DNA from: Parastagonospora avenae f. sp. tritici 18332-5 | Taxonomy: Eukaryota; Ascomycota; Dothideomycetes; Pleosporales; Phaeosphaeriaceae | DNA length: 64,000 nucleotides | Assembly: GCA_022559985.1 (NCBI GenBank) | Contig: JAFJTR010000003.1 | Coordinates: 620,001 to 684,000 of the forward strand | Reading direction: 5' to 3' | Part shown: positions 22,527 through 33,438 of the stretch, piece after piece | How positions within the stretch are numbered: position 1 is the stretch's first letter | Layout of the letters: each line of letters opens with the position of its first letter | The notes under the pieces: model-generated | The model's database searches: none | What the model saw: the letters and a program-made list of their open reading frames with translations, nothing else | What the model was told of the DNA's origin: nothing | Position numbers and translations under genes: made by a program

Positions 22527-23153
22527 ATGGCTCCTCTCAAAGTCGGTGACTCTCTGCCTGAGGGCGTCAAGTTCGAGTACGTACAAAACAACACATTGAA
22601 GCCGCGAGAAGCAAAAGATCATGGCTAACATCGATGAACCAGATATGCTCCCATCACCGATTCCGACCCAACCGCCTGCGGCCGTCCCCAGGAATACGAC
22701 GCCAGTAAAGAGTGGGCGAACAAGAAGGTCGTCCTCTTCTCCGTCCCCGGCGCCTTCACTCCCGGGTACATCCACCTCAAATCCCTGTCCCAATACCAGC
22801 ACCCCGCTAACATTGTATGTAGGTGCCAAGCCTTCCACCTGCCCCCTTACATCAAGAACCGCAAGGCCTTCACCGACAAGGGCGTCGACGTTGTCGCGAC
22901 CATTGCGTCCAACGACAGCTGGGTGATGAATGCGTGGGGCAAGGTCAACGGCGTCAAGGGTGATGAGGTCTTGTTCCTCAGCGACACTAAGACTTTCTTC
23001 AGCAAGAACTACGGCTGGGATGCGGGTATGGGAGATCGCAATGGACGCTGGGCTATGGTATTTGATAACGGTAAGGTTATCTATGCCGAGAATGAGAAGA
23101 GCCCTGGTGAGGTCAGCGTTTCGGGTGCGGAGGCTGTGCTGTCGAAGTTGTAG
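22527..23153 (+). CDS. Type II peroxiredoxin (PMP20/Asp f 3-like)
   Basis: Three exons: 22527-22576, 22643-22765 and 22823-23153, 167 aa, the usual size. The start MAPLKVGDSLPEGVKFEY leads to VVLFSVPGAFTPGC, where the Cys (in the C after TPG) is the peroxidatic residue; Thr in FTPGC and a downstream Arg (GDRNGRW) complete the active site. Other family marks are ATIASNDSWVMNAW and FLSDTKTFFSKNYG. These thioredoxin-dependent enzymes reduce hydrogen and alkyl peroxides in cytosol or peroxisome. The C-terminus is SKL, a canonical type 1 peroxisomal targeting signal (…AVLSKL), so a peroxisomal location is likely. Introns 1 and 2 both use GTAC donors. Confidence 0.95.
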
Positions 23154-23470
23154 ATGTAGATGAGAGCGTTTAGAGAGACCTCATAACATCTTAGCACGGA
23201 ATCAAAGAAAGTAAAACAATGTGATCTCAGTTCGTGACATCTCGGTCTATCATAAGGGTAGATTGACGTGGATGGGGCCTTGTGCTTATACAATTCGCCA
23301 GATGCTTCGAGACCGATGTCATTTCAATATCTGCTTCCGGTCCATGCTCTGTACCTGAAGTCACATGGCTGCTAGGTGTGCTTCCTTGATGTCATCCCTG
23401 CTTTCAGGATACCCATTGTGCTTGGAAGTACTCCCACCGTTTTGACGTTCCACCTCTTGTTAATGCGTGC
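23154..23470. other. Convergent intergenic region
   Basis: About 320 bases between the stops of the peroxiredoxin and ARPC4 genes. It should hold two 3' UTRs; nothing else is visible. Confidence 0.5.
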
Positions 23471-24029
23471 TCAATCGAACGGAGTCAGGAAAGACTCGGC
23501 CACAAAACGCGCTCTCGCGTTCAAGAACAGCTTCATCTCCGAGATCTCCTTGTCGACCTCCTCCATGAACTGAATAATAAAATCCACAAGCTTGTGCTTC
23601 AACATCTCCTCGGTGTGGAAGTTGGTGATCAAGAAACTGATGTCATATCCCTTGACCGGTTTCCGTCGCAGGATGTAGAAGCTCTCGGCGCGCTGCGTCA
23701 AGAAGCGCGTGAATTTGTGTACGAGGATGTGTTCGATCTCGTCGGCCTGCTTGATCTTGATGCTGATGCGTACGCTGTTGATTGACGGCTCAATGTACAC
23801 TCGCTCGTTCTCGTTGCGGGAGACCGTCAACGGGTTTAGGATGACTTCAGGCGAGCTGGCGGCTTCGATCTCGGGGACATTGTGTCGCTCCGAGGCTTGT
23901 GAGGCGAAGTTGGACAGGGAGAGCGCGGCGGTGAGCGAGGTGCGCACGCATTGCAGATAGGGCCGGAGGGATTGGGACTGCGTGGTGTCAGCGTGGGAGT
24001 GCCCGGGTATGGGAGGCACGGCGCACCAT
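23471..24029 (-). CDS. ARPC4: Arp2/3 complex subunit 4 (ARPC4/ARC19-20 kDa)
   Basis: Two exons, 24029-24027 and 23977-23471, give 169 aa, the normal length. The first coding exon is only the ATG; a 49-nt intron (GTGCGC..ACGCAG) follows and the next exon begins SQSLRPYLQCVRTSLTAAL. The protein is highly conserved: FASQASERHNVPEIE, INSVRISIKIKQADEIE, ILRRKPVKGYDISFLITNFH and MKLFLNARARFVAESFL. ARPC4 is the core scaffold, with ARPC2, of the seven-subunit Arp2/3 complex that nucleates branched actin, mainly at endocytic patches in fungi. Without the splice the frame would lack an ATG and begin with an unrelated sequence. It shares a 299-base divergent promoter with UBP6. Confidence 0.95.
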
Positions 24030-24328
24030 TGTGAGGAGAGCTCAGAGTCAGCTCAGGACTGGATTCGGGCGCTGTCGGTGGTTGTTGGCGGCTATGACAT
24101 GCCAGTACGCAGCATTGAAGATGCCTGGTGGGGTTGGCTGGAAGCTGGGGTCCAGCGGCGGAAGGCACGACCTCGGGATGGTCCGTGCGTCTGGTGCATG
24201 ATTCGGTATGCTTCGCCCGTCGACCATACTTTTGCCCCGCGACTCTCTTACAAACAACTCTCGCCGCTGCGACCGTGACTCTTTGATACACTCTCTCTAC
24301 ACTACTCTAACCTCGTCAGACAATCATC

Positions 24329-26243
24329 ATGGCGGCGATACCAGGTATGAGCGCGCTGCTACTCCAATTAACCCCACGCGCCACTAACACGGTTTGTTTG
24401 CAGTAATCGTAAAGCACCAGGGCAAGAAGCACGAAGTCGAAGTCGACCCCTCCTCTAACGGCGAGACATTCAAATACCAGCTCTTCTCGATCACCGGCGT
24501 CGAGCCAGAGCGCCAGAAGATTATTGTCAAGGGTGGACAGCTCAAGGATGATGCGGACATGTCGAAGCTGGGTCTCAAGCCCAAGCAGGTCCTGATGATG
24601 ATGGGCACGCCATCCGCAGACGCTCAGGTCATCGAGAAGCCCAAGGAGAAGATCAAGTTCCTGGAAGACATGGATGAGGCGGAAGCTGCACAGCTAGAGG
24701 GAGCGACACCGGCGGGTCTGCAGAACTTGGGCAACACGTGCTACATGAATTCCACCGTCCAGGCTCTGAGATCTATCCCAGAACTTACGGAAGAGCTATT
24801 GAGGTACTCTTCCTCAAGGTACGGTCCGCTTCCCAATTCTAATGATTAGAAGCTAATTATACACAGCGGTAGCGGCGGATCGTCCAGCTCAGCGGCAGCA
24901 CTCAGTCAGTTCGGCCTGGGTGGCCTCGGCGCCAGCAGCTCAGCAGATCTCACGGGCTCCCTACGCGACCTCTTCAAGCAAATGTCAGAGACACAACATG
25001 GCGTTCCACCGATGATGTTCCTCAACACTCTCCGAACCGCTTACCCCCAGTTCGCGCAAAAGTCAAAGGACGGACACGGCTATGCACAGCAAGATGCGGA
25101 AGAGGCTTGGTCACAGATTGTTTCGCAGCTGCGGAATAAGCTGACAATCAAGGACGGAGCTCATGGCAAGTCAGCCGAATCGTCTTGGATCGACAAGTAC
25201 ATGGCCGGCAAATTCGAGTCCATCATGGAGTGCGACGAGCCTGCAGCAAAGGAGGGTGGCGAGGAGCCGGTGTTCAGCGAGGACCTATTCCTCAAGCTCA
25301 ATTGCCATATCAACGTTGAGACAAACCACCTCAGAGATGGTTTGGCGGCTGGCTTGAAGGAGCAGATCGAGAAGCGATCAGAAGTACTCGGACGGAACGC
25401 TGTATACACCAAGACCTCTCGCATCGCACGGCTACCGAAGCATCTCCCCGTACATTTCGTTCGCTTTGACTGGCGAAAGGACACAAACAAGAAAGCGAAG
25501 ATTATGCGCAAGGTCACCTTCCCGGATGAGCTGGACGCGATAGAGTTCTGCACCGACGAGCTGAAAAAACTGCTCATCCCTGTGCGTGACAAGATCCGCG
25601 ACGTTCGCAAGGAAGAGGAGGATGTCGAGCGCGCCCGCAAGCGCCAGAAGCGCATGAAGGCAGGAGAAGAGAACGACCAAGGGCCCAATGTCAGCAAGGA
25701 GCCTCTGCAGAAGAAGAAGGACCTTGAGAAGGCGAAAGAAGATGCCAAAAAGCCTGCCGAAGACACGGAGATGGCGGAAATTGAGTACAAGACCGACGCC
25801 CAAATCGAGGCTGAGCGCGCAGCATCTATCCTGGCTGCAAAGAAGGAGGTCCTTGCACTCGTAGATCCCAAATACGGCGCAGATGAGGGTGCCAACCAGA
25901 CAGGTCTTTACGAGCTGAGGGGCGTCATCACGCATCAGGGCGCCAGTGCTGACAGCGGTCACTACACCTCATTCATCAAGAAGCAGGGTGCAAAGGACTC
26001 CGTCACTGGTAAACGGAAAGAAGAGGACGGCAAGTGGTGGTGGTTTAACGACGAGAAGGTGACGGAGGTGGAGGCAGAGCGCATCCAGACTTTGTCTGGT
26101 GGAGGTGAGTGCTCTCGTCTGTAAGCGTCCGTACATGCATGTGCTAACTTTCAGCAGGTCAGAGCCACTCCGCACTTATTCTTCTGTACCGTGCAGTCTC
26201 GCTGCCTGCAGTCGATGAGGATGTCAAGATGGCAGAGTCATAG
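24329..26243 (+). CDS. UBP6: Proteasome-associated deubiquitinase UBP6/USP14
   Basis: Four exons: 24329-24344, 24404-24818, 24867-26104 and 26158-26243, 584 aa. Residues about 5-80 are a ubiquitin-like domain that binds the proteasome base (VIVKHQGKKHEVEV, KIIVKGGQLKDD). The catalytic Cys box is LQNLGNTCYMNSTVQAL near residue 117; the QQDAEEAW element and the His box SGHYTSFIKK near 507 complete the USP fold, followed by WWWFNDEKVTEV. A charged, Lys/Glu-rich insert (about residues 365-420) lies between the fingers and the His box. UBP6 trims ubiquitin from substrates docked at the 26S proteasome. The last exon is short and ends VKMAES. The last acceptor is a CAGCAG tandem, so a one-codon variant is possible. 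Confidence 0.95.
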
Positions 26244-26639
26244 GCATTCATTCACAGGCGAAAGAGTACTCGTGCACATTTAGATCTCGTCACTCAGGTA
26301 GTAGCATTGTGATGCATAGCATCGGCGTTGCATAAGAGTATGGACATGACATGACATGATCGGTATGACTGGAAAACCAATTGCAATGATATGAATATTC
26401 CAAAGTGTTGATGTTTTGCTCGACATGCCTGTGTCGTCTTCTTCACTTCACCACGCGTACTGGAAACGCGTCGAACTCTCACGCCAAGCCTCGTGGCAGA
26501 TCACGTCCTCACCTCCACCTCCACCTCTGTTTTCGCACACCATCGCCTACATTGTATTCCTTCGGCGGCTTTACGCCATCATTTCCGCGTTGTTTGATCG
26601 CATCCGGACACTCTTTCCATCCGCATCTTATGTACCATC
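26244..26639. other. Intergenic region between UBP6 and REC8
   Basis: About 400 bases between two plus-strand genes, holding the UBP6 3' UTR and the REC8 promoter. No coding signal or clear meiotic control site is recognised. Confidence 0.45.
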
Positions 26640-29327
26640 ATGTTCTACAGCCACGAAGGTGAGCCCCAACGAGTGCACACCCCACTACCAATGAGCTAAC
26701 AGTCACAGTCTTAACGTCGCGCAAGTATGGCGTTGCAACGGTCTGGTGAGTCGGGCATGATGGTCTACGGCCCCTTCCATGCCTAACGGATGTGGCAGGC
26801 TCGTTGCAACACTCGGTTCCAAGTCCAGCTTGAAGCGCATCAACCGCAAGCAGATCCTCGACGTCGATGTCGCGAAGGCATGTCAGACCATTGTTGACCC
26901 AGTGGCGCCTATGGCCTTGCGCCTTCAGGGCAACTTGTTGTACGTGGAGCAACACCACATTCAGAGTGTGATCCTAACCCGCACACAGGTACGGTGTATC
27001 ACGTGTGTACTTGCAGCAATGTGGCTATGTCCTATCAGACGCTCAGAACGCGCACAACACCATGGTCTTGATGCTGCGCACAGTCAAGAACCATGCCCTC
27101 GATCTAGATGCTGGCAAAGCTCGGTGAGCACACTTCACTCTACCCATGACTTCCACTCCACTGACAAACCAACTTCAGGCCTGACCAGCTCGTCCTCCAA
27201 GACGACCCATCGTTTCTGCCCGACTTCGCCCTGCCTCCCCCAGATCTCCTCGCAGATCTCGACCTCGGGCTTGACTTCATCGTGTCGCGCTCTGGCGACT
27301 CTCAGTCCCTGACTCCCTTTGGTTCGCAGCAAACCCAATCGTCTCCCCACGCAGGTGCGCTCGGTGGTCTCGTCCTACCCACCTCCTCACCAGATGGTCC
27401 GGGGGGCTTCCAGCTCCAGGGCGGCGACGAAGCAGCCGGGAACAGTGGCTTCGTTGGTGGCGATGATGGTTTTGACCTTGGCGAGCCTGACTTTGGGTTC
27501 GACGAGAATGGCGAGTTGATCGAAGGTCCTCTCGCGGTGCCGCCTGTAGCTGGAACACCCGCTGCGCGCAGTGCGGCGGGGATGCACAGCGATGCAGGTG
27601 CGAGTGCGAAAGTGAGGAAGGAGCATGAAGAGGGACGTATGGGTGGCGCACAGGTGAGTTCTACTGCAGCTTTTGCGTTGTTCGGCACCTTAACCTCACT
27701 TCCATGTCTCTTAACGAGAGCCGCCTGACCTCACATGGCGCCTCAGCATGGCTGTACATGCCGCCGTCTTACCTGGATCATGAGCGGCTCTCAGTCACCC
27801 TGTTTTGCCTGTTCTGAGGCAGTTTCCTTACTACGTTCGACGTCTGCTGGCATTCATACTCTTTCTCATTACCATCTCTTCCTTGTATCATTACGTTGTA
27901 CCACTTCAATACTCAGCATAGCGACTGACATCTCTCAGATTCCTGATGATCACATGGATCTGGATTTTCCCATCTTCGGCAGAGATCTTCCAGATGGCGA
28001 AGCCTTTCCAACCGGCAGTCAGGAACTGGGCAGCGACCAGGTCGAGATCGTCCAGTCTTCCTCCGCAACCTCTGCAGCCATGCGCAAGAAGCGAGCTCCG
28101 CGTGTCCTGCCTGTCGACAAACGCATGGAGTTACGCAATAAGGATCTGGCTGAGTGGAACACGAATTACCTCAAGAATATGGATGCTGTCATCAAGGACA
28201 AGAAGAAAAACCGCATTCCTCAGCAGGCGAAGAAAGGCGCCGACTACTATGTCTGGGGTCGCGGAATCGGTGGCTTTGCGGAGCACAATGCTGGAGCCAC
28301 AGGCCCGAATCCTTTCGAGATGTTCATCGGCGACAACTTGTTTGAGCTCGCGACTGGAGTCAGCCGTAAGAAGGGTGCTGGCAGAAAGCATGATCGCGAT
28401 AGTGGTATTGACGACGTAACCCAGGAGGAGTCTCGCCGCGTGCGCCAGAAGACGAACGATCCCGGTTCGGAAATGGGCCGTAGACAAGACGACGAAGGCT
28501 TCTTCATGCCTGGTGGCGATGAGGTCGAACTGCCACGCGACGCACCTCCGGCTCTCGATGACCAACAGATCGTCTCTTCCATGCCATGGAACACCGGTTC
28601 CAAGCGAGGCTCTTCGGCCATCCCTCGCAGCGGACGTCCCGGCAGTCGACCTGGAAGTCGCCTTGTTTCTGCATCTCCTCTTCATGGCCGTGGTCAGCCT
28701 CTCGATCTGGGAGCACTGGGTCTTGCCGAGAGCGATGCCGACTTTGCAATGGGAGACGAGTTCGCCATGGCGGGACCCAGCTCGCCCCCGACGCTCGTTC
28801 CGTCTCCCAAGGACCAGAAGCCGTCAACTCGCATCAACAAGGCACTCGATACCGAGGGTAACAATTTCCTCGAGTTCGTCACTGATGCTATTCTTGAGAA
28901 GCGCAATCGTGCTCAGGTCGCTCTGGGTCACATGGCTAGTTTCCAGCAAGTCCAGACGGCTACAAATATCGATACCCTCACTTTCGAAGAGCTCCTTCCG
29001 CCTGTCGAAAATACGAAGATGGTTGCATGTCAGGGCTTGATGATGGTTCTGACGCTCGGCACAAAGGGCATGCTAGACGTCCAGCAGCGCACCGACTTCG
29101 GCGACATCAATGTCAAGCTCACTGAGCAGGCGAAGTCTAGTCAGGTCGTGGAAATCAGCGACGGTGAATATTCTGGGGACGATGAGAGTTCAGATGGCGG
29201 TGTAGAGGTTATGGAGGACATGGTTGTTGAAGAGCAGGGTGGAGACGAAGAACACTTTGAGAACCAATTCGCGGCTGGGTATGTGGAGTACGACGAGGAT
29301 GACCATGATGAGCTTTACGATGATTGA
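26640..29327 (+). CDS. REC8: Cohesin alpha-kleisin, REC8-type
   Basis: Six exons: 26640-26658, 26709-26745, 26799-26939, 26989-27123, 27179-27653 and 27939-29327, 731 aa. The N-terminal kleisin domain (MFYSHEVLTSRKYG, VATVWLVATLGSK, DVDVAKACQTIV, PMALRLQGNLLYGVSR) matches REC8 better than RAD21, since it has the WLxATLG line and the LALRLxxNL line. The C-terminal winged helix (LTFEELLPPVENTK, LMMVLTLGTKGMLDVQQ, FGDINVKL) binds the SMC1 head. The middle is acidic and Ser/Pro-rich, as expected for separase and phosphorylation sites. REC8 replaces RAD21 in meiotic cohesin, so a sexual cycle is implied at least in ancestry. Intron 5 is 285 nt, far longer than any other intron in the window. RAD21 remains a weaker alternative. 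Confidence 0.88.
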
Positions 29328-29557
29328 GCTATCTTACTACGGCATCTGGGACGGTGGTGACGCGGATGTGTCATGTTAGAGTATGTTTTCGACATGTGTT
29401 TCATGATTTTATGAATTGTAGGATAACGATTCACGAAAAGATGGCGGGATAGCGGAATAGCGGAATATGAGAAGGGATGCTGTTGACATATCATGTAATG
29501 TGAATTACCACTCTTCTCATTATCGCTGGCTATCCTATCCACACACACCCCACCCCT

Positions 29558-30740
29558 TCAAGCATAAACATAGCAGTGGCCCCCACCAACCGTACTCATC
29601 GCCTCCCCATTCGTAACATTCCCCAATCCCATCCCATCCCCCAACGTCCCATTCCTACTCGGCGGCATATTTAAAAACGTAACCGTCCCTGCGAGCGCCC
29701 TCTCCCTTCCCTCCAAATCCTGATTCTGCCTAATCCACCACACGCGATCAATCATCGCGTGGTGAAACCAAAACGTCGGATCCCTGGGGCTGTTGAAGAA
29801 ATCGGAGCCTGCGTCGCCGCCCACCGTGTAGTGGCCGGCGAGGTGCACCCTCAGTTCGGGGCCGGCGGATTGCATGCGGTCCTGGAAGGAGGCGATGGAG
29901 TTGGAGTTGAGGATGAGGTTGGTGATGGCGGCGTCGGGGCTGTGTGCGGAGGCGTAGGGGTTGATGTCGCGGCGGAGACAGCGGGGGTTGGGGCCGAGGC
30001 CGTTGGGTTGGGGGTTTGGTGGGAAAGCAGTTTGCATTGCGGCCTGGGACGTATGATCCGTCTCCTGGTAGGCTTGTGTCGCTGCCGTCGAAGAGTGGGG
30101 AGGCGTGTGGATTGTTTTGCCACCATGCTCAGTTGTAATACCTGGGTAAAGCGTGTCAACTCAAAGCATACATATGATTGACATCCAGATTATACGTACG
30201 GTTGATATCCTTCATACCCACACTCATTCCGTAGAGCATCTTCGAATGCTTTGAGATAGTACCGATGCCAGGGTAAAAAGTTCGCTGTTCCATGGATGCT
30301 CATAGTCTGTAGGATATGTGTGACTACAAAGTCATCGTATCGGCTTTTCGCTCCTGTTGCGATTGCTCGCGGTATTTTCGCTGGCTTTCTAGCAGAACAT
30401 TTGACAGCGTCAATGTAATCGAGTTTCTCGAAGCAGGACAGAAGAGACGTAAATGCGCATCAGGTTAGCAAGTGCCTTCATAGAATATAGTAGTGGTGAT
30501 TCGCACATTCCGATGAGTCAAGATTCAGATAGCCCCGTGAACATACCATTCTTTCCGCACCCTCACAGTTTTTAAGGAGCACGTTTTGGGTTCTGGATAT
30601 CCATTTTTCGCAACATGAAGACCCGGCTAGATCAAGCCTTGTGCAGCTAAGGCATCGTGTTGTCCGAATGTCGCAGCCACGCTACTGAGCGCCGCTATTG
30701 CAAATATTAAGCATTTCAAAGTGATGAATTTGATAGGTTT
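29558..30740 (-). pseudogene. Tyrosinase pseudogene
   Basis: The minus strand carries a decayed tyrosinase. The C-terminal part is intact in frame: GLGPNPRCLRRDINPYA, then the CuB His motifs HLAGHYTVGGDAGSDFF and DPTFWFHHAMIDRVWW, ending GGGHCYVYA at 29558. Upstream, other frames keep a CuA part (THILQTMSIHGTANF, LPWHRYYLKAFEDAL) and an N-terminal part (AAQGLI, HVAKNGYPEPKTCS). Breaks: a TAG at 30627-30629 in the N-terminal part, a TGA at 30129-30131 where the family has Trp, a frameshift with apparent loss of about 30 codons near 30030-30045, no AG acceptor where the first intron should end near 30449, and no ATG at the start. Tyrosinases are copper enzymes that oxidise phenols for melanin. 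This copy cannot make one. Confidence 0.85.
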
Positions 30741-31852
30741 GAGATTCTCCCGGATTCCTTGAGCCGCTCAGGGGTGAGCCGGGCAGGTATGATCGAATCC
30801 GTATCGCCACAACTGAAGGCGATGAATGAATGCGCAATCTGAACACTGCATCATGCTTGCGATAATGCGGTTAGTGCATTCCCAAGCTATTGGCGGGACT
30901 AGAACTGACAGACAGCATCCACTCTGGGCATCCTCCACTTCCTGTGAACTCAAGTCGATGCAATGGGAATATGCCTCAAACGCTCGGAACAAATCTTCCG
31001 AATGCGACGAGACGCGAGGCAATCAAATCTTGGATAATGTCAACACATTTGGTTGTTCCGCAAGAGGACTTACGTTCCCTCGTATGGTTGTGGCGTGATG
31101 ATTGTTGTCCCTGATGTTGTTTGAGTGGCAAATATTACTGCGCCGCAGCTTTGCATCAAGCGGGAAGCAGACATGGATTAACGTACCCTTGACGGCAGAA
31201 CAATCGAGATTAGAAAGCATTGCTTCGACTAACGGCCTTTGGATGTTTAGTGGTATGTATGTTTTCGTTGCTCATGTAGATGAGAGACTTGAAGCTTCCG
31301 ATAATCAGAGCGCGGAGAAAAGGTACGAGTGGCTTACTGTCCAAATTCATACCAACCAAGACGAAACTTACCCTACGTAGTCCGATTTACCATGTTCTAG
31401 AGATTCACCCCATTGATGGAGTCTATTCCACGGAATTTCATGCACCGTGGCCAAGGAAGCACAACTGCGGCGTAGACATATGCGAGCTGCTCTCAGCGCA
31501 CCAGTATGGACCAATGGTAAGGTTCTATTCGTTCGACGCGGTTGGGACGGCTGGTTAAAAGCTCAAGGGATCTCTCTTCGTGGAGCAAGAAAATTGTGAT
31601 TCTTGGTCCAGGGCAGTCCGCAATGCTGGGAAATCAAGATCGATCGAGTGAATCGCAACCCGTGCACTATGGTCGAAACGCGCTCGCGAGTAAGTCGATG
31701 AATGTCAACATAGGACGCCTTAGTCAGGGGGCATTTGTCTTGTGTGTCCGTACATCTGGATGTCACCGTCACCGTAAAGTCTCCTGGTTGTAAAAGGGCG
31801 AGAAGAGTTTGGCATGTCCATTTTGCTTGTGCGCTTTCCCACGAAACGAGTC
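30741..31852. other. Intergenic region between two pseudogenes
   Basis: About 1.1 kb. Short open frames occur on both strands (for example 30768-31022 minus, with several Cys), but none has a domain I recognise. Given decayed genes on both sides, this may include further relics too degraded to identify by eye. Confidence 0.4.
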
Positions 31853-33115
31853 ATGTCTGTACCGATCACACCGTCAGGCTCAGCTGATATAGACCCTGAG
31901 CTGCTTAACGTCAATAACTCACGGAACCTCCTAAAGCAGGCTCCATGTTCGCCATCTGTGCTCTGACAGTATTACTGTGATGCCATGTTCGAGTCGTCAT
32001 TCTGAACTCATTTGGAGCAGACGACTGGACGATGCTCCTTGCTTTTGTAGGTAGCGTCGAGTTTTTCTTTCGGGCAGTATTGGCTAACCTTCGCACAGGC
32101 TTTCGCTTTTGCCACGTTTATATATTATATCTTAGAAGTTCCAAACGACCTTGGCAAAAATCTGGTAGCCATACAATTAAACAAAGCTGCGTACCGGGAG
32201 TTATTGAAGATTCGAGAAATACGCATGTGCTGTGTGACCATAGGCCTGTCCGTTGTCAAGATCTCGGTTAGCTTTCTGTTCCTTCGATTTACGACGAGGA
32301 GGGCGTATCGATTTTGCTTGTGGGGAATCATTACCTTCATGATAGCATTCGGCATGGCATCCGCGGGTACTCTGGTAAGTGAGATGAAACGTACATGTTC
32401 GGTCGTGGTATGCGTTCCGCTGACGAGAAAAGGCATGAAGATTTTCCAATGCATTCCTGTGCAAGCAGGATGGGATTTGCATCTGCGCCGACCGCCCATG
32501 GGCACAGGTCATGCGAGATGCTTCAGCCGACAGGTTTTCGCGCAGATCGGACTGTTCAACTCCATCGTAAACGTCGCCACCGACTTCTTGCTCGCGCTAC
32601 TCCCCATACCAATGATTTGGCAGCTCCAAGTGATCGTTCGCACAAGAATGTCCCTGATAGCGACTCTCTCGCTTGGTCTCTTTGCATGCATCGCTGGTTT
32701 GTTCACGATTGGTACTCCATGTGGAACTTTATCGAGCTCGATGTTGGTATAGTAGCTGCGTCGCTACCAACTCTGAAGCCTCTTTTCGGGCGCCTATTGA
32801 ACCAGGCAAGAAGATGGACCAGTGGGCAGACAGGAAGCGAACACCATGGTCCAGCACCGCCGCCACATGACCGCCACAATGCCATGCATGGAAGTGCGCA
32901 AAGGAGCAAGCTTTGGAGAGATAGCGTCAGAAATTCGTTGCACATGTTCGTCTGCCTAGTTTATGCCAAAGACGGAACGCCGTGTAGTTTGGGCAAAGCA
33001 TCGAGGCAGCGAGGACAGCACTCTTCCGCTACATCGCATGGACCCCAAGTTGACCAATATTGTGGTCACGCAAGAGTTTGACGTGGAAAGAAAGGTTGGC
33101 GAGGGGCTTGTCTAG
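31853..33115 (+). pseudogene. Rhodopsin-domain integral membrane protein pseudogene
   Basis: Pieces of a fungal seven-helix rhodopsin-domain protein lie in order but not in one frame. Start: MSVPITPSGSADIDPELL at 31853. After a frame change near 31937 comes AGSMFAICALTVLL, a TGA at 31978-31980 (an Arg codon expected), then VVILNSFGADDWTMLLAF. A GTAGGT intron leads to YYILEVPNDLGKNLVAI and YRELLKIREIRM, then a GTAAGT intron leads to IFQCIPVQAGWD, GLFNSIVNVATDFLLALLPIP. Near 32700 the frame changes again and about 15 residues are missing before HDWYSMWNFIELDVGIVAASLPTLKPLF. The C-terminal tail (HRMDPKLTNIVVTQEFDVE) ends at 33115 in another frame. Two shifts, one stop and a deletion rule out a working product. 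The intact family is of unknown function, with many copies in plant-associated fungi. Confidence 0.78.
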
Positions 33116-33438
33116 ATGCAATAGAATATAGACGAAGTCGTGTTGAAAGTAGATGATCTGCGAGTAGTACCATAGGTATGTAAAACTGCGGGTGAAGTTC
33201 GCTGCTGGATGTCTCGGATTACGTCACCCACTAACTTAAACACCGAAACGGGTTGCGGTCCGCCATCCGCACACCGAAGCGCACGCGAAACGAACTTTGG
33301 ACCCTTCAAACGCGTCCTGACACGCTTCTTGACCTGTTGTGCTGGCCACACGTATATACTTCATAACCTTCTTCCTCTGCACGCCCTTACACCTCAATCG
33401 AACACCAACAATTGGTCTACAGCGACCCCGCCATCGAC
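33116..33438. other. Intergenic region upstream of Mpv17-like gene
   Basis: About 320 bases holding the promoter of the Mpv17-like gene. Nothing else is visible. Confidence 0.45.

Noticed and set aside
29851..30181. Plus- and minus-strand frames over the tyrosinase region
   Set aside because: Low-complexity Gly/Val or Pro/Thr frames are shadows of the tyrosinase remnant in GC-skewed sequence.
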